A stretch of 64,000 bases of DNA from Paractinoplanes brasiliensis (GCF_004362215.1 NZ_SNWR01000002.1:1240001-1304000), one strand, 5' to 3'. Counted from the stretch's first letter, positions 39,986 through 48,956 are shown. Numbers and translations: made by a program. The notes: generated by a model not told the origin, from the letters alone.

Positions 39986-41409
39986 GCCACCACGACGTCC
40001 TGATCATCGGGGCCGGGCTGAGCGGCATCGGCGCGGCGTGGCGCCTGCAGGAGGCGTTCCCGCGCAAGACGTACGCGATCCTGGAGGCGCGCGACGCGAT
40101 CGGCGGCACCTGGGACCTGTTCCGCTACCCCGGTGTGCGCTCCGACTCCGACATGTTCACGCTGAGCTACCCGTTCCGGCCGTGGACGGACACCCAGTCG
40201 CTCGCGTCCGGCGACAAGATCCGGCAGTACATCCAGGACACGGCCGACGAGGGCGGCATCACCGCGCACATCCGGTTCGGCGCGAAGGTCGTCACCGCCG
40301 ACTGGTCGAGCGATCACTGGACCGTCACCCTGGCCGACGGGCAAACCCTGACCTGCGATTTCCTGTACGCGTGTGCTGGCTACTACTCGTACGACGGCGG
40401 CTACCAACCCGAGTTCCCGGGCCTGTCCGACTACACCGGGCGGCTGATCCACCCGCAGGCGTGGCCGTCCGGCCTGTCGTACGCGGGCAAGCGGGTGGTC
40501 GTGATCGGCAGCGGCGCAACGGCCGTGACGCTGGTGCCGGCTATGGCCCCGGACGCCGCGCACGTGACCATGCTGCAGCGCTCCCCCAGCTATCTGACGG
40601 CGCTGCCCCCGCGCGACGTGGTGGCCGCCGCGCTGGGCCGCACCCTGCCGCCGAGGGCCGCCAGTGCCGTTGCGCGCGCGAAGAACGTGCTGCTCACCCA
40701 GGGGTTCTATCAGCTCGCCCGGCGCCGGCCGCAGCGCGTCCGCAAGCTGCTGCGCACGATGGCAGTGCGGGAACTCGGCGACGCGGGTTATGTGGACGAG
40801 CACTTCACCCCCGCGTACGACCCGTGGGACCAGCGGCTCTGCGTGATTCCGGACGGTGACCTGTGGGCCGCGATCCGGTCGGGGCGGGCGTCGGTGGTGA
40901 CCGACCACATCGACACGTTCGTGCCGTCGGGCATCCGCCTGCGGTCGGGCCGGGAGCTCGAGGCCGACATCGTCGTCTCGGCCACCGGGCTGCGACTGCT
41001 GCCGATCGGCGGCGTACAGGTGTCCGTCGACGGCGAACCCGTGAAGATCGGCGAGCGGGCGGCCTACCGCGGGCTCATGCTCAGCGGCGTGCCGAACCTG
41101 GCCTACTGCATCGGTTACGTGAACGCCTCGTGGACCCTGCGCGCGGACCTTTCGCACCGGTACGTGATGCGCCTGCTGCGGCACATGGACCGTCACGGGC
41201 TCGCCGTCGCCACGCCCACCACGCCCGACGGCACCGGCCGGCCGCTGCTCGACCTGTCGTCGGGCTATGTGCAACGCGCGCTCGACCTGTTCCCCCGGCA
41301 GGGCGACAAGGCGCCGTGGATCGTGCGGCAGAACTACCTGACCGACGTCATCACCACACCCCGGGCCGACGTCACCCGCGACATGACCTTCAAGGAGAGG
41401 ACCTCATGA
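39982..41409 (+). CDS. Flavin-containing / Baeyer-Villiger type monooxygenase
   Basis: The ATG at 39982 gives 475 residues. It has the FAD-binding GAGLSGIG near the N-terminus, RYPGVRSDSDMFTLSYPF, a BVMO/FMO motif YTGRLIHPQAWP (Y in place of the usual F), and the NADPH-binding GSGATAV. The C-terminal part (LMLSGVPNLAYCIGYVNASWTLRADL) is typical of mycobacterial MymA-like enzymes. It hydroxylates or inserts oxygen into an organic substrate using NADPH. It is translationally coupled to DUF4873 and to the following SDR gene. With SDR and hydrolase it resembles part of the mymA gene set, but fadD13 and the other partners are absent. Confidence 0.9.
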   Translation: MSHHDVLIIGAGLSGIGAAWRLQEAFPRKTYAILEARDAIGGTWDLFRYPGVRSDSDMFTLSYPFRPWTDTQSLASGDKIRQYIQDTADEGGITAHIRFGAKVVTADWSSDHWTVTLADGQTLTCDFLYACAGYYSYDGGYQPEFPGLSDYTGRLIHPQAWPSGLSYAGKRVVVIGSGATAVTLVPAMAPDAAHVTMLQRSPSYLTALPPRDVVAAALGRTLPPRAASAVARAKNVLLTQGFYQLARRRPQRVRKLLRTMAVRELGDAGYVDEHFTPAYDPWDQRLCVIPDGDLWAAIRSGRASVVTDHIDTFVPSGIRLRSGRELEADIVVSATGLRLLPIGGVQVSVDGEPVKIGERAAYRGLMLSGVPNLAYCIGYVNASWTLRADLSHRYVMRLLRHMDRHGLAVATPTTPDGTGRPLLDLSSGYVQRALDLFPRQGDKAPWIVRQNYLTDVITTPRADVTRDMTFKERTS

Positions 41410-42470
41410 CCGATCCCTACCGGTTCGCCGGGCGCACCGCCGTCCTGACCGGCGCGGCCAGCGGCATCGGCGAACAGCTCGCGTACGGGCTCGCCCAGCG
41501 CGGCAGCCACCTGGTGCTCGTCGACGTCGACGCGGAACGGCTCGAGCCGGTCGTCGCCCGCATCCGCGCCGCGCACCCGGCTCTCGAGGTGACGCCGCTG
41601 ATCGCCGACCTGTCCGACCGCGCGCAGGCAACCGGGGTCGCCGAGCGGGTGCTGGCCGCGCACCCCACGATCGGCCTGCTGATCAACAACGCCGGCATCG
41701 CCCTGGGCGGACGGTTCGACCAGGTCTCGGTCGAGCAGTTCGAGCAGGTCATGAACGTGAACTTCCGCGCCCCGATGCTGCTGATCCACGCCCTGCTGCC
41801 CGCGCTGACGGCCACGCCGGGCAGCCACATCGTCAACATGTCCAGTTTGTTCGGCCTGATTTCCCCGTACGGGCAAAGCGCCTACTCCGCGTCCAAGTTC
41901 GCCCTGCGTGGTCTCAGCCAGGTGTTGCGCGCCGAGCTGGCCGAGAACGGCGTGGGTGTCACCACCGTGCACCCCGGCGGCATCCGCACCCGCATCGCCC
42001 AGAGCGCCCTGGTCGGCACCGGCGTCCCCGCTGCGGACAGGGAACCCCACCAGCGAATCTTCGACGCGCTGCTGACCTACCCACCCTCGAAGGCCGCCGA
42101 GCAGATCCTCAACGCGGTAACCCGGCGCAAGGCCCGCCTGCTGATCGCCTCCAGCGCCAAGCTCCCCGACCTTCTGGCCCGCCTCGCCCCGGTCGGCCAC
42201 GCCCGCATCATGCAGGCCATCACCAACACCCTGACACACCGCTCCCGCACGCCCTCCCCCGCAGCCGCCGTGCCGCCCTCTCCCTCATCCCCGCCGACAG
42301 ACACGCGGCCGCCCGCTGCGTCAACGGCTCCGTCTTCCCCGCCTTCAACCACGCCTCCGCCCTCTGCTTCAGCGGCTCCCTCCTCCCTCACCACGACACC
42401 CTCTTCATCCGGTTCAACGGACATGCCGGTCGCCCCGGCGGGTGAGCCGTCCGCGGAGGGCGGCCGGTGA
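41406..42470 (+). CDS. Short-chain dehydrogenase/reductase with long low-complexity tail
   Basis: The ATG at 41406 overlaps the previous stop (ATGA) and follows GGAGAGG. Residues 1-280 are a classical SDR: TGAASGIG cofactor loop, NNAG, a catalytic serine in NMSSLFG and YSASK (Tyr/Lys), ending in LLARLAPVGHARIMQAI, as in the mycobacterial SadH group. Then about 75 residues of Pro/Ser/Thr/Ala follow with no fold. In this tail the third-position G/C bias falls markedly, while the plus-2 frame shows a strong bias. The stop overlaps the next start by GTGA, which argues that the reading frame is genuine. It probably oxidises or reduces an alcohol/ketone of the same pathway as the monooxygenase. Confidence 0.85.
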   Translation: MTDPYRFAGRTAVLTGAASGIGEQLAYGLAQRGSHLVLVDVDAERLEPVVARIRAAHPALEVTPLIADLSDRAQATGVAERVLAAHPTIGLLINNAGIALGGRFDQVSVEQFEQVMNVNFRAPMLLIHALLPALTATPGSHIVNMSSLFGLISPYGQSAYSASKFALRGLSQVLRAELAENGVGVTTVHPGGIRTRIAQSALVGTGVPAADREPHQRIFDALLTYPPSKAAEQILNAVTRRKARLLIASSAKLPDLLARLAPVGHARIMQAITNTLTHRSRTPSPAAAVPPSPSSPPTDTRPPAASTAPSSPPSTTPPPSASAAPSSLTTTPSSSGSTDMPVAPAGEPSAEGGR

Positions 42471-43309
42471 GCTGGGTCGAGGCCGGCGGGAGCCGCATCC
42501 GCTACGAAGTCAGCGGCCACAAGGACGCGCCCCCGGTCGTGATGCTGCACGGCATCGGCCGCAGCCTGGAGGACTGGGAACCCCAGCGCCCCTTCCTGGA
42601 GGCCGACCACCGGGTGATCACGCTCGACATGCCCGGCTTCGGACTCTCCGACCGCCTCCCCGCCCCGACCACGCTCGGCGGCCTGGCCGGCGCCGTCTGG
42701 GCAACGCTCGACGCCCTCGACGTAACGGCCCCCGCGCACCTGATGGGCAACTCGCTCGGCGGCGCCGTCAGCATGCAGATGCTCGTCGATGATCCCGCCC
42801 GCGTCTCGACGCTGACCCTGGTCAACAGCGCCGGCTTCGGCCGTGAGGTCACGATGGCCCTGCGCATCCTGGCCGTCCCGCTGCTGGGCCGTTCTCTGCT
42901 GCGCCGCATCGACCCGCGCGCGGCCCGCCGCATCGAACGCTCGATCTTCTTCGACCGGGCCCACGTCACCGACGAGCGCGTCGACATGGCCGTACGCATC
43001 GGCCGCCGGCCCGACTTCGCCGCCGTCTACTTGGAGGTGGCCCGCGCCCTCGGCGGCTTCCGAGGCATAGCCGACGGCTGGCGCAACCAGCTGCTCCCCC
43101 GAGTGGCCGCCACCCAGCATCCCACCCTCATAGTCTGGGGCGAACGCGACCTGATCCTCCCCGCAGCCCACCTGGAGGCCGCGCGCGCAGCCCTCCCGTA
43201 CGCGCAAACCCACATGTTCCCGGACACCGGCCACATGCCCCAGCTGGAACGTCCGGAGGAGTTCGCCGCCGTGGCCCGTCCTCTGCTGACCCAGGTCAAC
43301 GCCACCTGA
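42467..43309 (+). CDS. Alpha/beta hydrolase of the monooxygenase operon
   Basis: A 280-residue hydrolase starting at a GTG that overlaps the SDR stop. The oxyanion region is HGIGRS, the nucleophile elbow is GNSLGG (Ser in GNS), the acid is in GERDLILP and the histidine in DTGHMPQLERP. The cap region is helical (RILAVPLLGRSLLRRI). With the FMO and SDR upstream it would fit ester cleavage after Baeyer-Villiger oxidation. This is the last gene of the operon. Its 3' flank carries a decayed copy of DUF4351. Confidence 0.9.
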   Translation: MSWVEAGGSRIRYEVSGHKDAPPVVMLHGIGRSLEDWEPQRPFLEADHRVITLDMPGFGLSDRLPAPTTLGGLAGAVWATLDALDVTAPAHLMGNSLGGAVSMQMLVDDPARVSTLTLVNSAGFGREVTMALRILAVPLLGRSLLRRIDPRAARRIERSIFFDRAHVTDERVDMAVRIGRRPDFAAVYLEVARALGGFRGIADGWRNQLLPRVAATQHPTLIVWGERDLILPAAHLEAARAALPYAQTHMFPDTGHMPQLERPEEFAAVARPLLTQVNAT

Positions 43310-43311
43310 TC

Positions 43312-43508
43312 AGTCCGCAACTCCTCCAACGTCGCACCACCAAGAATGCGAATGACAACACCCTCGAAGCCGAGGCCGGCCAAACGCTCGGCAAGCTCCC
43401 GCAAGTTGTCGAACTCGCCGTAGGTGCTCTTCGGAACGGCCGGCATCGCAGGAAAGAGACCTTGCTCGACGTTTGGCGGACGATCTCACAGACTGCCTCG
43501 GACTGCTT
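43312..43508 (-). pseudogene. Degenerate duplicate of the C-terminus of the adjacent Rpn/DUF4351 gene
   Basis: Read on the minus strand, 43470-43508 gives QSEAVCEIVRQ, matching EQSEAGREIARK of the intact gene beside it. After a frame change, 43312-43430 gives TYGEFDNLRELAERLAGLGFE...GGATLEELRT, matching KYGEFDDLDELARKLAG...AGASLAELRS. No start codon or intact frame joins the two pieces and there is no stop at the equivalent place. It is a broken tandem duplicate. Confidence 0.7.
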
Positions 43509-43530
43509 CCGCACGGGTTGCGGCAGTGAA

Positions 43531-44370
43531 CTAAGAACGCAGCTCCGCCAGGGACGCGCCGGCAACGATGCGAGCCATCGTGCCGACCTTGTCACGCCCG
43601 GCCAATTTCCGCGCCAGCTCGTCCAAGTCGTCAAACTCGCCGTACTTGGCCCGCAGAAGCGCCCGCATGCTGTCCACACGTTCCTCCTCGCGGTTCTTGC
43701 GGGCGATCTCGCGACCTGCCTCGGACTGCTCGAGAACGTTGTTCATGCCTCTCCTCCGCAACGCTTCCAACACCTGGGCCGCCAGCGAACCTGACGCCAG
43801 CATACCCAGCTCCACCAGCACCAACTGCTCCTCAACCGCAACCGTCGCCGCGATCCGATCCACCACCCGCTCCACCACGTCCACCGGCGGCTTCTGCGAC
43901 CACAACGCCAACGGCGCCAACGGACCCGCCAGCAACACCCCGGGCTCCAAGTCATCGGGAACGCTCACCGACCGATAGTCCAGCTGCACCCGATCACGCC
44001 GAAAACGCCCCGGATAACCCCCACCCAACGGCCACAACACCACCTGATGAATCCGATGCTCCGCCCGCCGATACCGCAACGCCAACGACGCCCAATAGGA
44101 GACCATCCGCTCCTGAAAATCGTCGGTCCGCTTGACCTGCACCTCAACGTGATAGATATCCGCCGGAACACCCCCACCCCGCCGGACCACGAACACCTTG
44201 TCCAGCTGAAGACTGCGCTGCCGCGGCTGCTCAGTCGGCCCGTCCACCACCACCGTCCCGCCATCCACCCGAGCACCGCACAACTGCTGCAACGCCTCCC
44301 GCGGATGAGCCTCCAGCAACTTCTTGAACAACCCGTCAAAATCCCGGGCCGACGCCACGCTCCGAACCAC
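43531..44370 (-). CDS. Rpn/PD-(D/E)XK-type nuclease-transposase-like protein with DUF4351 tail
   Basis: The GTG at 44370 follows GGAGG with six-base spacing and gives 279 residues; the frame is open to 44427. The N-terminal half has the Rpn/PDDEXK pattern: DGLFKKLLEAHPREALQQL, LQLDKVFVV, then YHVEVQVKRTDDFQERMVSYWASL (D...ExQ). The C-terminal part (ERVDSMRALLRAKYGEFDDLDELARKLAG) is DUF4351. Such proteins are recombination-promoting nuclease relatives, often numerous in one genome and linked to mobile DNA. A broken copy of its tail lies directly downstream. Confidence 0.75.
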   Translation of the reverse strand: MVRSVASARDFDGLFKKLLEAHPREALQQLCGARVDGGTVVVDGPTEQPRQRSLQLDKVFVVRRGGGVPADIYHVEVQVKRTDDFQERMVSYWASLALRYRRAEHRIHQVVLWPLGGGYPGRFRRDRVQLDYRSVSVPDDLEPGVLLAGPLAPLALWSQKPPVDVVERVVDRIAATVAVEEQLVLVELGMLASGSLAAQVLEALRRRGMNNVLEQSEAGREIARKNREEERVDSMRALLRAKYGEFDDLDELARKLAGRDKVGTMARIVAGASLAELRS

Positions 44371-44453
44371 CCTGATCCTCCCCCGTCCGCCATCGACGCG
44401 AGGCAGTCTGCCCCGTCGCACGACCACTAGTCAAGCGACGTGTTGGCGAACGC

Positions 44454-45791
44454 CTAGATGACGGACGACGGCAGGGTGATGGTGAACATGGCGCCACCCT
44501 CCGGGGCGTGCCCGGCCTCGATGGTCCCGTTCAGCCGGGTGACCAGACGCGCGGCCAAGGCGAGCCCGAGACCGCTGCCGGTCTTGCGCTCGTGCCGGTA
44601 TCGGTGGTGCAACGCGCCGCGCTCGAAAGCGACGGCCAGGTCGTCGTCGGTGAAGCCGGGACCGCCGTCGCGGACCTGCACCGTGCCGCCGCGGTCGGTG
44701 ACGTGGACGGCCAGCACCAGCGGCGCGCCGGGTGGGATCACGCGGACCGCGTTCTCGCAGAGCCCGTCGATCACCTGCCGTACCCGGCCCGGATCGGTCG
44801 TCACCGTCACCGGGGCGTCGGGCAGTTCTACGGTCAGGCGAGGGCCGTCCGGCCCGCACCGCGTCCGCCACGCCCGCCCGGCCGCGTCGACGAGCTCGGT
44901 CAGGTCGACCTCCGCGAGGTGAACCGGCAGGTCGGCTGCCTCCAGCCGGGACAGGACGAGCAGGTCGCTGATGAGCCGGTCGAGCCGGTCGGCCTCCTGA
45001 CGCATGGTCTCCCCGGCCCGCACTGCCTCGTCGCCGGTCACGACGCGGTCGGACAGGGCCTCGGCGTAGCCGCGGATGGTGGCCAGCGGCGTACGCAGTT
45101 CGTGGGAGACCGACAGCAGGAACTCACGCTCGCGGCCCTCGCTGGTCTGCAGCGCCGCGCCGAGCTGGTTGAGCGCGGTGGCCAGCTCGGCCACCTCGGC
45201 CGGTGGGCGCACGGCCAGGCGCACCGAACGGTCCCCGGAGGTCAGGCGTTTCGCGGCCAGCGCCGCCCGGCGCAACGGCCGGGCGGTGAAGTAGGCCAGC
45301 AACGCCCCGGCGCCGACGCCACCGGCCAGCCCCGCGAGCAGGGCCGCCCACACCCCGCCGAGGACCTGACCGGCCGTCACCGAGCTGGCCGGGCGGGTCA
45401 GGACCACGCCGCTGTCGATGCCGCGCAGCGGACGCCCGGCGACAAGGACGTCCTCGCCGGAGACGACACCGTGCGCGTCGACCACCGATCCGTCCGCGAT
45501 CTGCCGGATCACGGTTTCGGGCAGGCCCGGCCGGTCGGACCGGCCCCGCCGGATCAGGTAGACGGCGATGCCGTCGTCGCGCAGCCGGGCGACGATGCGT
45601 TCCCGCACCACCGGACGCTCGGCGGCCAGCAACTCGACGGCGAGCGCGGCCTTGTCGGCCAGGTCGGCGCGGGCCGCGTTGTCGGCCGACCGGGCGGCCA
45701 GCGGCAGCGCGACCAACGCGGTGATGATGACGGCGACGACCGCGGTGGCCGCCGTGACCAGGACCGTACGGCCGGCGAGGGTGTTAGGCAT
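44454..45791 (-). CDS. Sensor histidine kinase of the DUF1501/DUF1800 operon
   Basis: The ATG at 45791 gives 445 residues. There are two membrane helices (VLVTAATAVVAVIITALVALPL near the N-terminus and AALLAGLAGGVGAGALLAYF near residue 165) around an extracellular domain of about 130 residues. Next come HAMP, the phosphoacceptor box SVSHELRTPLATIRGYAEAL, and the ATP-binding boxes LCENAVRV, VRDGGPGF and GSGLGLALAARL. It would phosphorylate the response regulator encoded just upstream; the two genes overlap by 8 bp. The signal is unknown. The genes for the probable exported targets DUF1501 and DUF1800 precede it in the same operon. Confidence 0.92.
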   Translation of the reverse strand: MPNTLAGRTVLVTAATAVVAVIITALVALPLAARSADNAARADLADKAALAVELLAAERPVVRERIVARLRDDGIAVYLIRRGRSDRPGLPETVIRQIADGSVVDAHGVVSGEDVLVAGRPLRGIDSGVVLTRPASSVTAGQVLGGVWAALLAGLAGGVGAGALLAYFTARPLRRAALAAKRLTSGDRSVRLAVRPPAEVAELATALNQLGAALQTSEGREREFLLSVSHELRTPLATIRGYAEALSDRVVTGDEAVRAGETMRQEADRLDRLISDLLVLSRLEAADLPVHLAEVDLTELVDAAGRAWRTRCGPDGPRLTVELPDAPVTVTTDPGRVRQVIDGLCENAVRVIPPGAPLVLAVHVTDRGGTVQVRDGGPGFTDDDLAVAFERGALHHRYRHERKTGSGLGLALAARLVTRLNGTIEAGHAPEGGAMFTITLPSSVI

Positions 45792-46458
45792 CGGCGGTGT
45801 AGCCGACGCCGCGGACCGTCCGGATGACCTCGGTGGCGCCGAGCTTCGCCCGGAGCTGGGCGATGTGCACGTCGACCGTGCGGGTGCCACCGTGTGCCGG
45901 GTATCCCCACACCTGCGCCAGCAGTTCCTCGCGGGTGAACACGCGGCCGGGGCGGCGCAGCAGGTGGCCCAGCAGGTCGAACTCGGTCGGGGTCAGCGTG
46001 ACCGGGCGCCCGGCGACGGTGACCGTACGCCGGGCCGGGTCGAGCGACACAGCCCCGGCCGTGCGCACCCGTTCGCCGTCGCCCGGCCCGGCCGCGCGGC
46101 GCAGCAGCGCACGGACCCGGGCCACCAGCTCCCGTGGGCTGAACGGCTTGGTGAGGTAGTCGTCGCCGCCGAGTTCGAGCCCGAGGATCCGGTCGACCTC
46201 GTCGTCGCGGGCGGTCAGGAAGACGATCGGCGTCCAGTCGTCGTCGGCCCGCAACTGGCGGCAGATCTCGGTGCCCTCCAGGCCGGGCAGGGCGATGTCG
46301 AGCACGCACGCCACCGGCCGCATCGTCCGGGCGGCGGCCAGCCCCGCCACCCCGTCGTGTTCGACGTGCACTCCGTAGCCGTCGCGGGTCAGGTAGAGCC
46401 GCACGAGGTCGGCGATCGGCCGCTCGTCCTCCACGACGAGGACCAGGCCCTTGTCCAT
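45784..46458 (-). CDS. OmpR-family response regulator
   Basis: A 224-residue regulator starting at ATG 46458. The receiver domain has VVEDER and the phosphorylated aspartate in VLDIALPG (Asp54), LTAR and KPF. The C-terminal winged helix (LTPTEFDLLGHLLRRPGRVFTREELLAQVWG, RTVDVHIAQLRAKLG, TVRGVGY) binds DNA. It overlaps the DUF1501 stop by one base and the kinase start by eight, so all are co-translated. Confidence 0.95.
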   Translation of the reverse strand: MDKGLVLVVEDERPIADLVRLYLTRDGYGVHVEHDGVAGLAAARTMRPVACVLDIALPGLEGTEICRQLRADDDWTPIVFLTARDDEVDRILGLELGGDDYLTKPFSPRELVARVRALLRRAAGPGDGERVRTAGAVSLDPARRTVTVAGRPVTLTPTEFDLLGHLLRRPGRVFTREELLAQVWGYPAHGGTRTVDVHIAQLRAKLGATEVIRTVRGVGYTADA

Positions 46459-47690
46459 CACCGGCCCATTGTGCCCAGCACCCCGTCGAGGTGTCCCGTC
46501 CAGCCGCCGAGAATCCGGTCCGGATCGGCGCCGAGCACGCCGGTCAGCAGCGACGCGTAGATGTCCCGGAAGTCGACGGTGTGCTTGAGGTCGCCGTCGT
46601 CGAGGTCGGTGAGGCTGGGAGGTTCGCCGTGCAGGCCACCGCGAACGCCGTCGCCGAGCAGGAAGACGTCCGAGGCGGTGCCGTGGTCGGTGCCGTCGGA
46701 GGCGTTGGCCCGTACGCGGCGGCCGAACTCGGAGTAGACAGCGACGACGACACCCCGGCCGGACATCCGATCGGCGAACGCGGTCAACGGTCCGTCCAGC
46801 CGGGCGAGCTGCGCCTGCTGGACGTCCCGGCCGCCGGCGTGCAGGTCGAAGCCGCCGAGGGAGACCGAGTAGACGCGTGTTGCGGCGCCGGCCTCGATGC
46901 ACCGGGTGACCAGCGCGAGCTGCCTGTCCAGGGGCGCCGCGGCGCCACCGGTGGCGGTCGCGGGCTGGTCGCTGTCGTCGTCGGCCGGTGTCTCGCCGCC
47001 GACCTGCGCCATCAGGTCCCGCACCCGCACGAGGTCGGCGAAGCAGGCCGCGGCGCGGGCCTGGGACGGGGACTCGCCGGGCGCCGGTGTGCCGAGCGCT
47101 TTCAGCACGGCGGGGCCGGCCGACTTGGGCAGCGCGAGGGTGCCGCCGGGAACGGTTGCCCCGGCACTGGTCGCCCCGGCCAGCAGGGGCGGCAGGACCG
47201 GCTCGAACGAGACGGCCAGGCGTGGGTCGCCGCCCGCCGAGTCGAGCCAGCGGCCGAGCCAGCCGGTGGTGCCGGGCCGGTCGGGCTGGGCGGTCTGCCA
47301 GATGTCCATCGACTGGAAGTGGCTGCGGTTCGGCCTCGGGTAGCCGACCCCGCGGATCACGGCGAGCCGGTTCTCGCCGAACAGCCGGTGCAGGCCGGGC
47401 AGGCCGGGGTTGAGCGCGACGCCGTCGCCGAGACCGAGCAGGGCCTCCGGCTCGTACGTCATCCCGGCCCGCGCGGCCGCGTACGCCGGATCTTCGTACG
47501 GGACCACGGTGTTGAGCCCGTCGTTGCCGCCGTACAGGGTGACCATGACGAGGGTCTTCGCGGCCGGGTCCCGGTCGCCGGCGGTGCGCAGGATGTCGCC
47601 CAGGCCGAGCGTGGTCGCGCCCGCGGCCAGGGCCGCGCCGCCGGTGATGCCGCCGGCGATCAGGAAACGGCGCCGGGTGAGGGTGTCCAT
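46458..47690 (-). CDS. DUF1501 protein, Tat-exported
   Basis: A 410-residue protein with a twin-arginine signal (TLTRRRFLIAGGITGGAALAAG). DUF1501 features are LVMVTLYGGNDGLNTVVPY, GYPRPNRSHFQSMDIWQT, YSVSLGGFDLHA and VVVAVYSEFGRRVRANASDGTDHGTA, related to alkaline-phosphatase/sulfatase-fold proteins. It is encoded directly after the DUF1800 gene, a pairing that is conserved in many bacteria. Its biochemical role is unknown. Confidence 0.9.
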   Translation of the reverse strand: MDTLTRRRFLIAGGITGGAALAAGATTLGLGDILRTAGDRDPAAKTLVMVTLYGGNDGLNTVVPYEDPAYAAARAGMTYEPEALLGLGDGVALNPGLPGLHRLFGENRLAVIRGVGYPRPNRSHFQSMDIWQTAQPDRPGTTGWLGRWLDSAGGDPRLAVSFEPVLPPLLAGATSAGATVPGGTLALPKSAGPAVLKALGTPAPGESPSQARAAACFADLVRVRDLMAQVGGETPADDDSDQPATATGGAAAPLDRQLALVTRCIEAGAATRVYSVSLGGFDLHAGGRDVQQAQLARLDGPLTAFADRMSGRGVVVAVYSEFGRRVRANASDGTDHGTASDVFLLGDGVRGGLHGEPPSLTDLDDGDLKHTVDFRDIYASLLTGVLGADPDRILGGWTGHLDGVLGTMGR

Positions 47691-47705
47691 GCTCTCGCGT
47701 TCCTC

Positions 47706-48956
47706 TCAGTGGACGGCGTATTCGGGGCTGGCCAGGCCGAGGGCCAGTAGCCGGCGAGGGTCGCGGACGTCGCCCAGCGCGGCACGGGTGCGATCGGTCC
47801 AGCTGTCGACGGCGAGCATCGCGGCGAGCGCGTCGAGCCGGTCGCGGCCCGTCAGTCGGTCGGTTGCGGCGGGTGCGAGCTCCGCGAGGCGCTGCCCGGC
47901 GCGCAGCCGGGTGAGTGTGGACGAGGTGGTCAGCCAGGCCGGGCCGGCCGGCCAGCCACCGACCGACGGCGGCGCGAAGGGCACCTGCCCGAGCTCGCGC
48001 AGCACCGCAGGCATCAGCTTCTGCCCGGCGGCGGCCGGGACGGCCAATTGGCGGGCCGCGCCCACCAGCCATTCGACCGGCTGCTTGACCAGGGTCCCAG
48101 CCGTCGCCGCGAACTCGGGTGTCCGGCACATCGCGGAGATCAGCGCGGTGGTGTTACGGCCCGCCGGAAGAATCGTCGCCGGCAGCGGGGTTGCCCCGGC
48201 GTATCGCGCCCACAGACGTCCGGCGAGGAACGGCACATGCGCCTCGTGCTGTACCAGGATGTCCGCGAAGGAGTCGACGTCGAGGGTGGCCGTCCGGCCG
48301 AACAGGGTCACCGGGCGGTTGTCGTGACGCTGCGGGACCAGCCGCGCCTGTCCGGCGGCCCGGTCCACCCGCCACCCGGTCAGCACCCGGGCCGCGGCCT
48401 TGACGTCGGCTTCCCCGTACGCCCCGGCGCCCAGGGTGAACAGCTCCATCACCTCCCGGGCGAGGTTCTCGTTCGGCGCGGCCCGGGTGTTCCGCTGCCC
48501 GTCCAGCCAGAGGATCAGTGCCGGGTCGCGCAGCATCGCCCGTACCAGCGGGCCGGTGTCGCCCGTCCCGTACCGCCGGAAAGTCGCCTGCTGGGCCAGC
48601 ATCAGGTGGGCCGAGCGCACCTTCCGCACGCTGGTCGCCCAGTGCCCGTGCCAGAAGAACGCCAGCTTCTCGGCCGCGCCGCCGCCGGCCATGCGCGTCA
48701 GCCACCAGCGCGTGGCCACGACGACCTGCTCGCGCTGCTCCTTGCGGGCCTGCTGCCGCTGCTCCCGGGTGGCGTCCGGGCCGAGCCGGGCCGTGGGGTC
48801 GGGAGGCAGGCCGGGGCCGGGCGGCGCCGCGGCCGGGCGGAGCAGTGCGGCGAGGGTGGCGTCGAAGCCCACCCGGGCGGCCTCGTCGACCTCGGCGGCC
48901 GTCGGCCCGAAGGTGAGCCGGCGCAGCAGGTGGGCCACCCGTTGGCGTTCGGTCAT
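47706..48956 (-). CDS. DUF1800 protein
   Basis: A 416-residue protein with the family start RVAHLLRRLTFGPTAAEVDEA and the conserved FFWHGHWATS, NENLAREVMELFTLG and FLAGRLWARYAG. No clear signal peptide is seen. It is probably exported or works with the DUF1501 protein encoded 16 nt downstream. It is the first gene of the four-gene operon ending with the histidine kinase. Confidence 0.88.
   Translation of the reverse strand: MTERQRVAHLLRRLTFGPTAAEVDEAARVGFDATLAALLRPAAAPPGPGLPPDPTARLGPDATREQRQQARKEQREQVVVATRWWLTRMAGGGAAEKLAFFWHGHWATSVRKVRSAHLMLAQQATFRRYGTGDTGPLVRAMLRDPALILWLDGQRNTRAAPNENLAREVMELFTLGAGAYGEADVKAAARVLTGWRVDRAAGQARLVPQRHDNRPVTLFGRTATLDVDSFADILVQHEAHVPFLAGRLWARYAGATPLPATILPAGRNTTALISAMCRTPEFAATAGTLVKQPVEWLVGAARQLAVPAAAGQKLMPAVLRELGQVPFAPPSVGGWPAGPAWLTTSSTLTRLRAGQRLAELAPAATDRLTGRDRLDALAAMLAVDSWTDRTRAALGDVRDPRRLLALGLASPEYAVH

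Noticed and set aside
43296..43679. Separate 127-residue protein in this stretch
   Set aside because: It is a shifted frame across the DUF4351 gene and its decayed copy; only part of it aligns with the parent protein.
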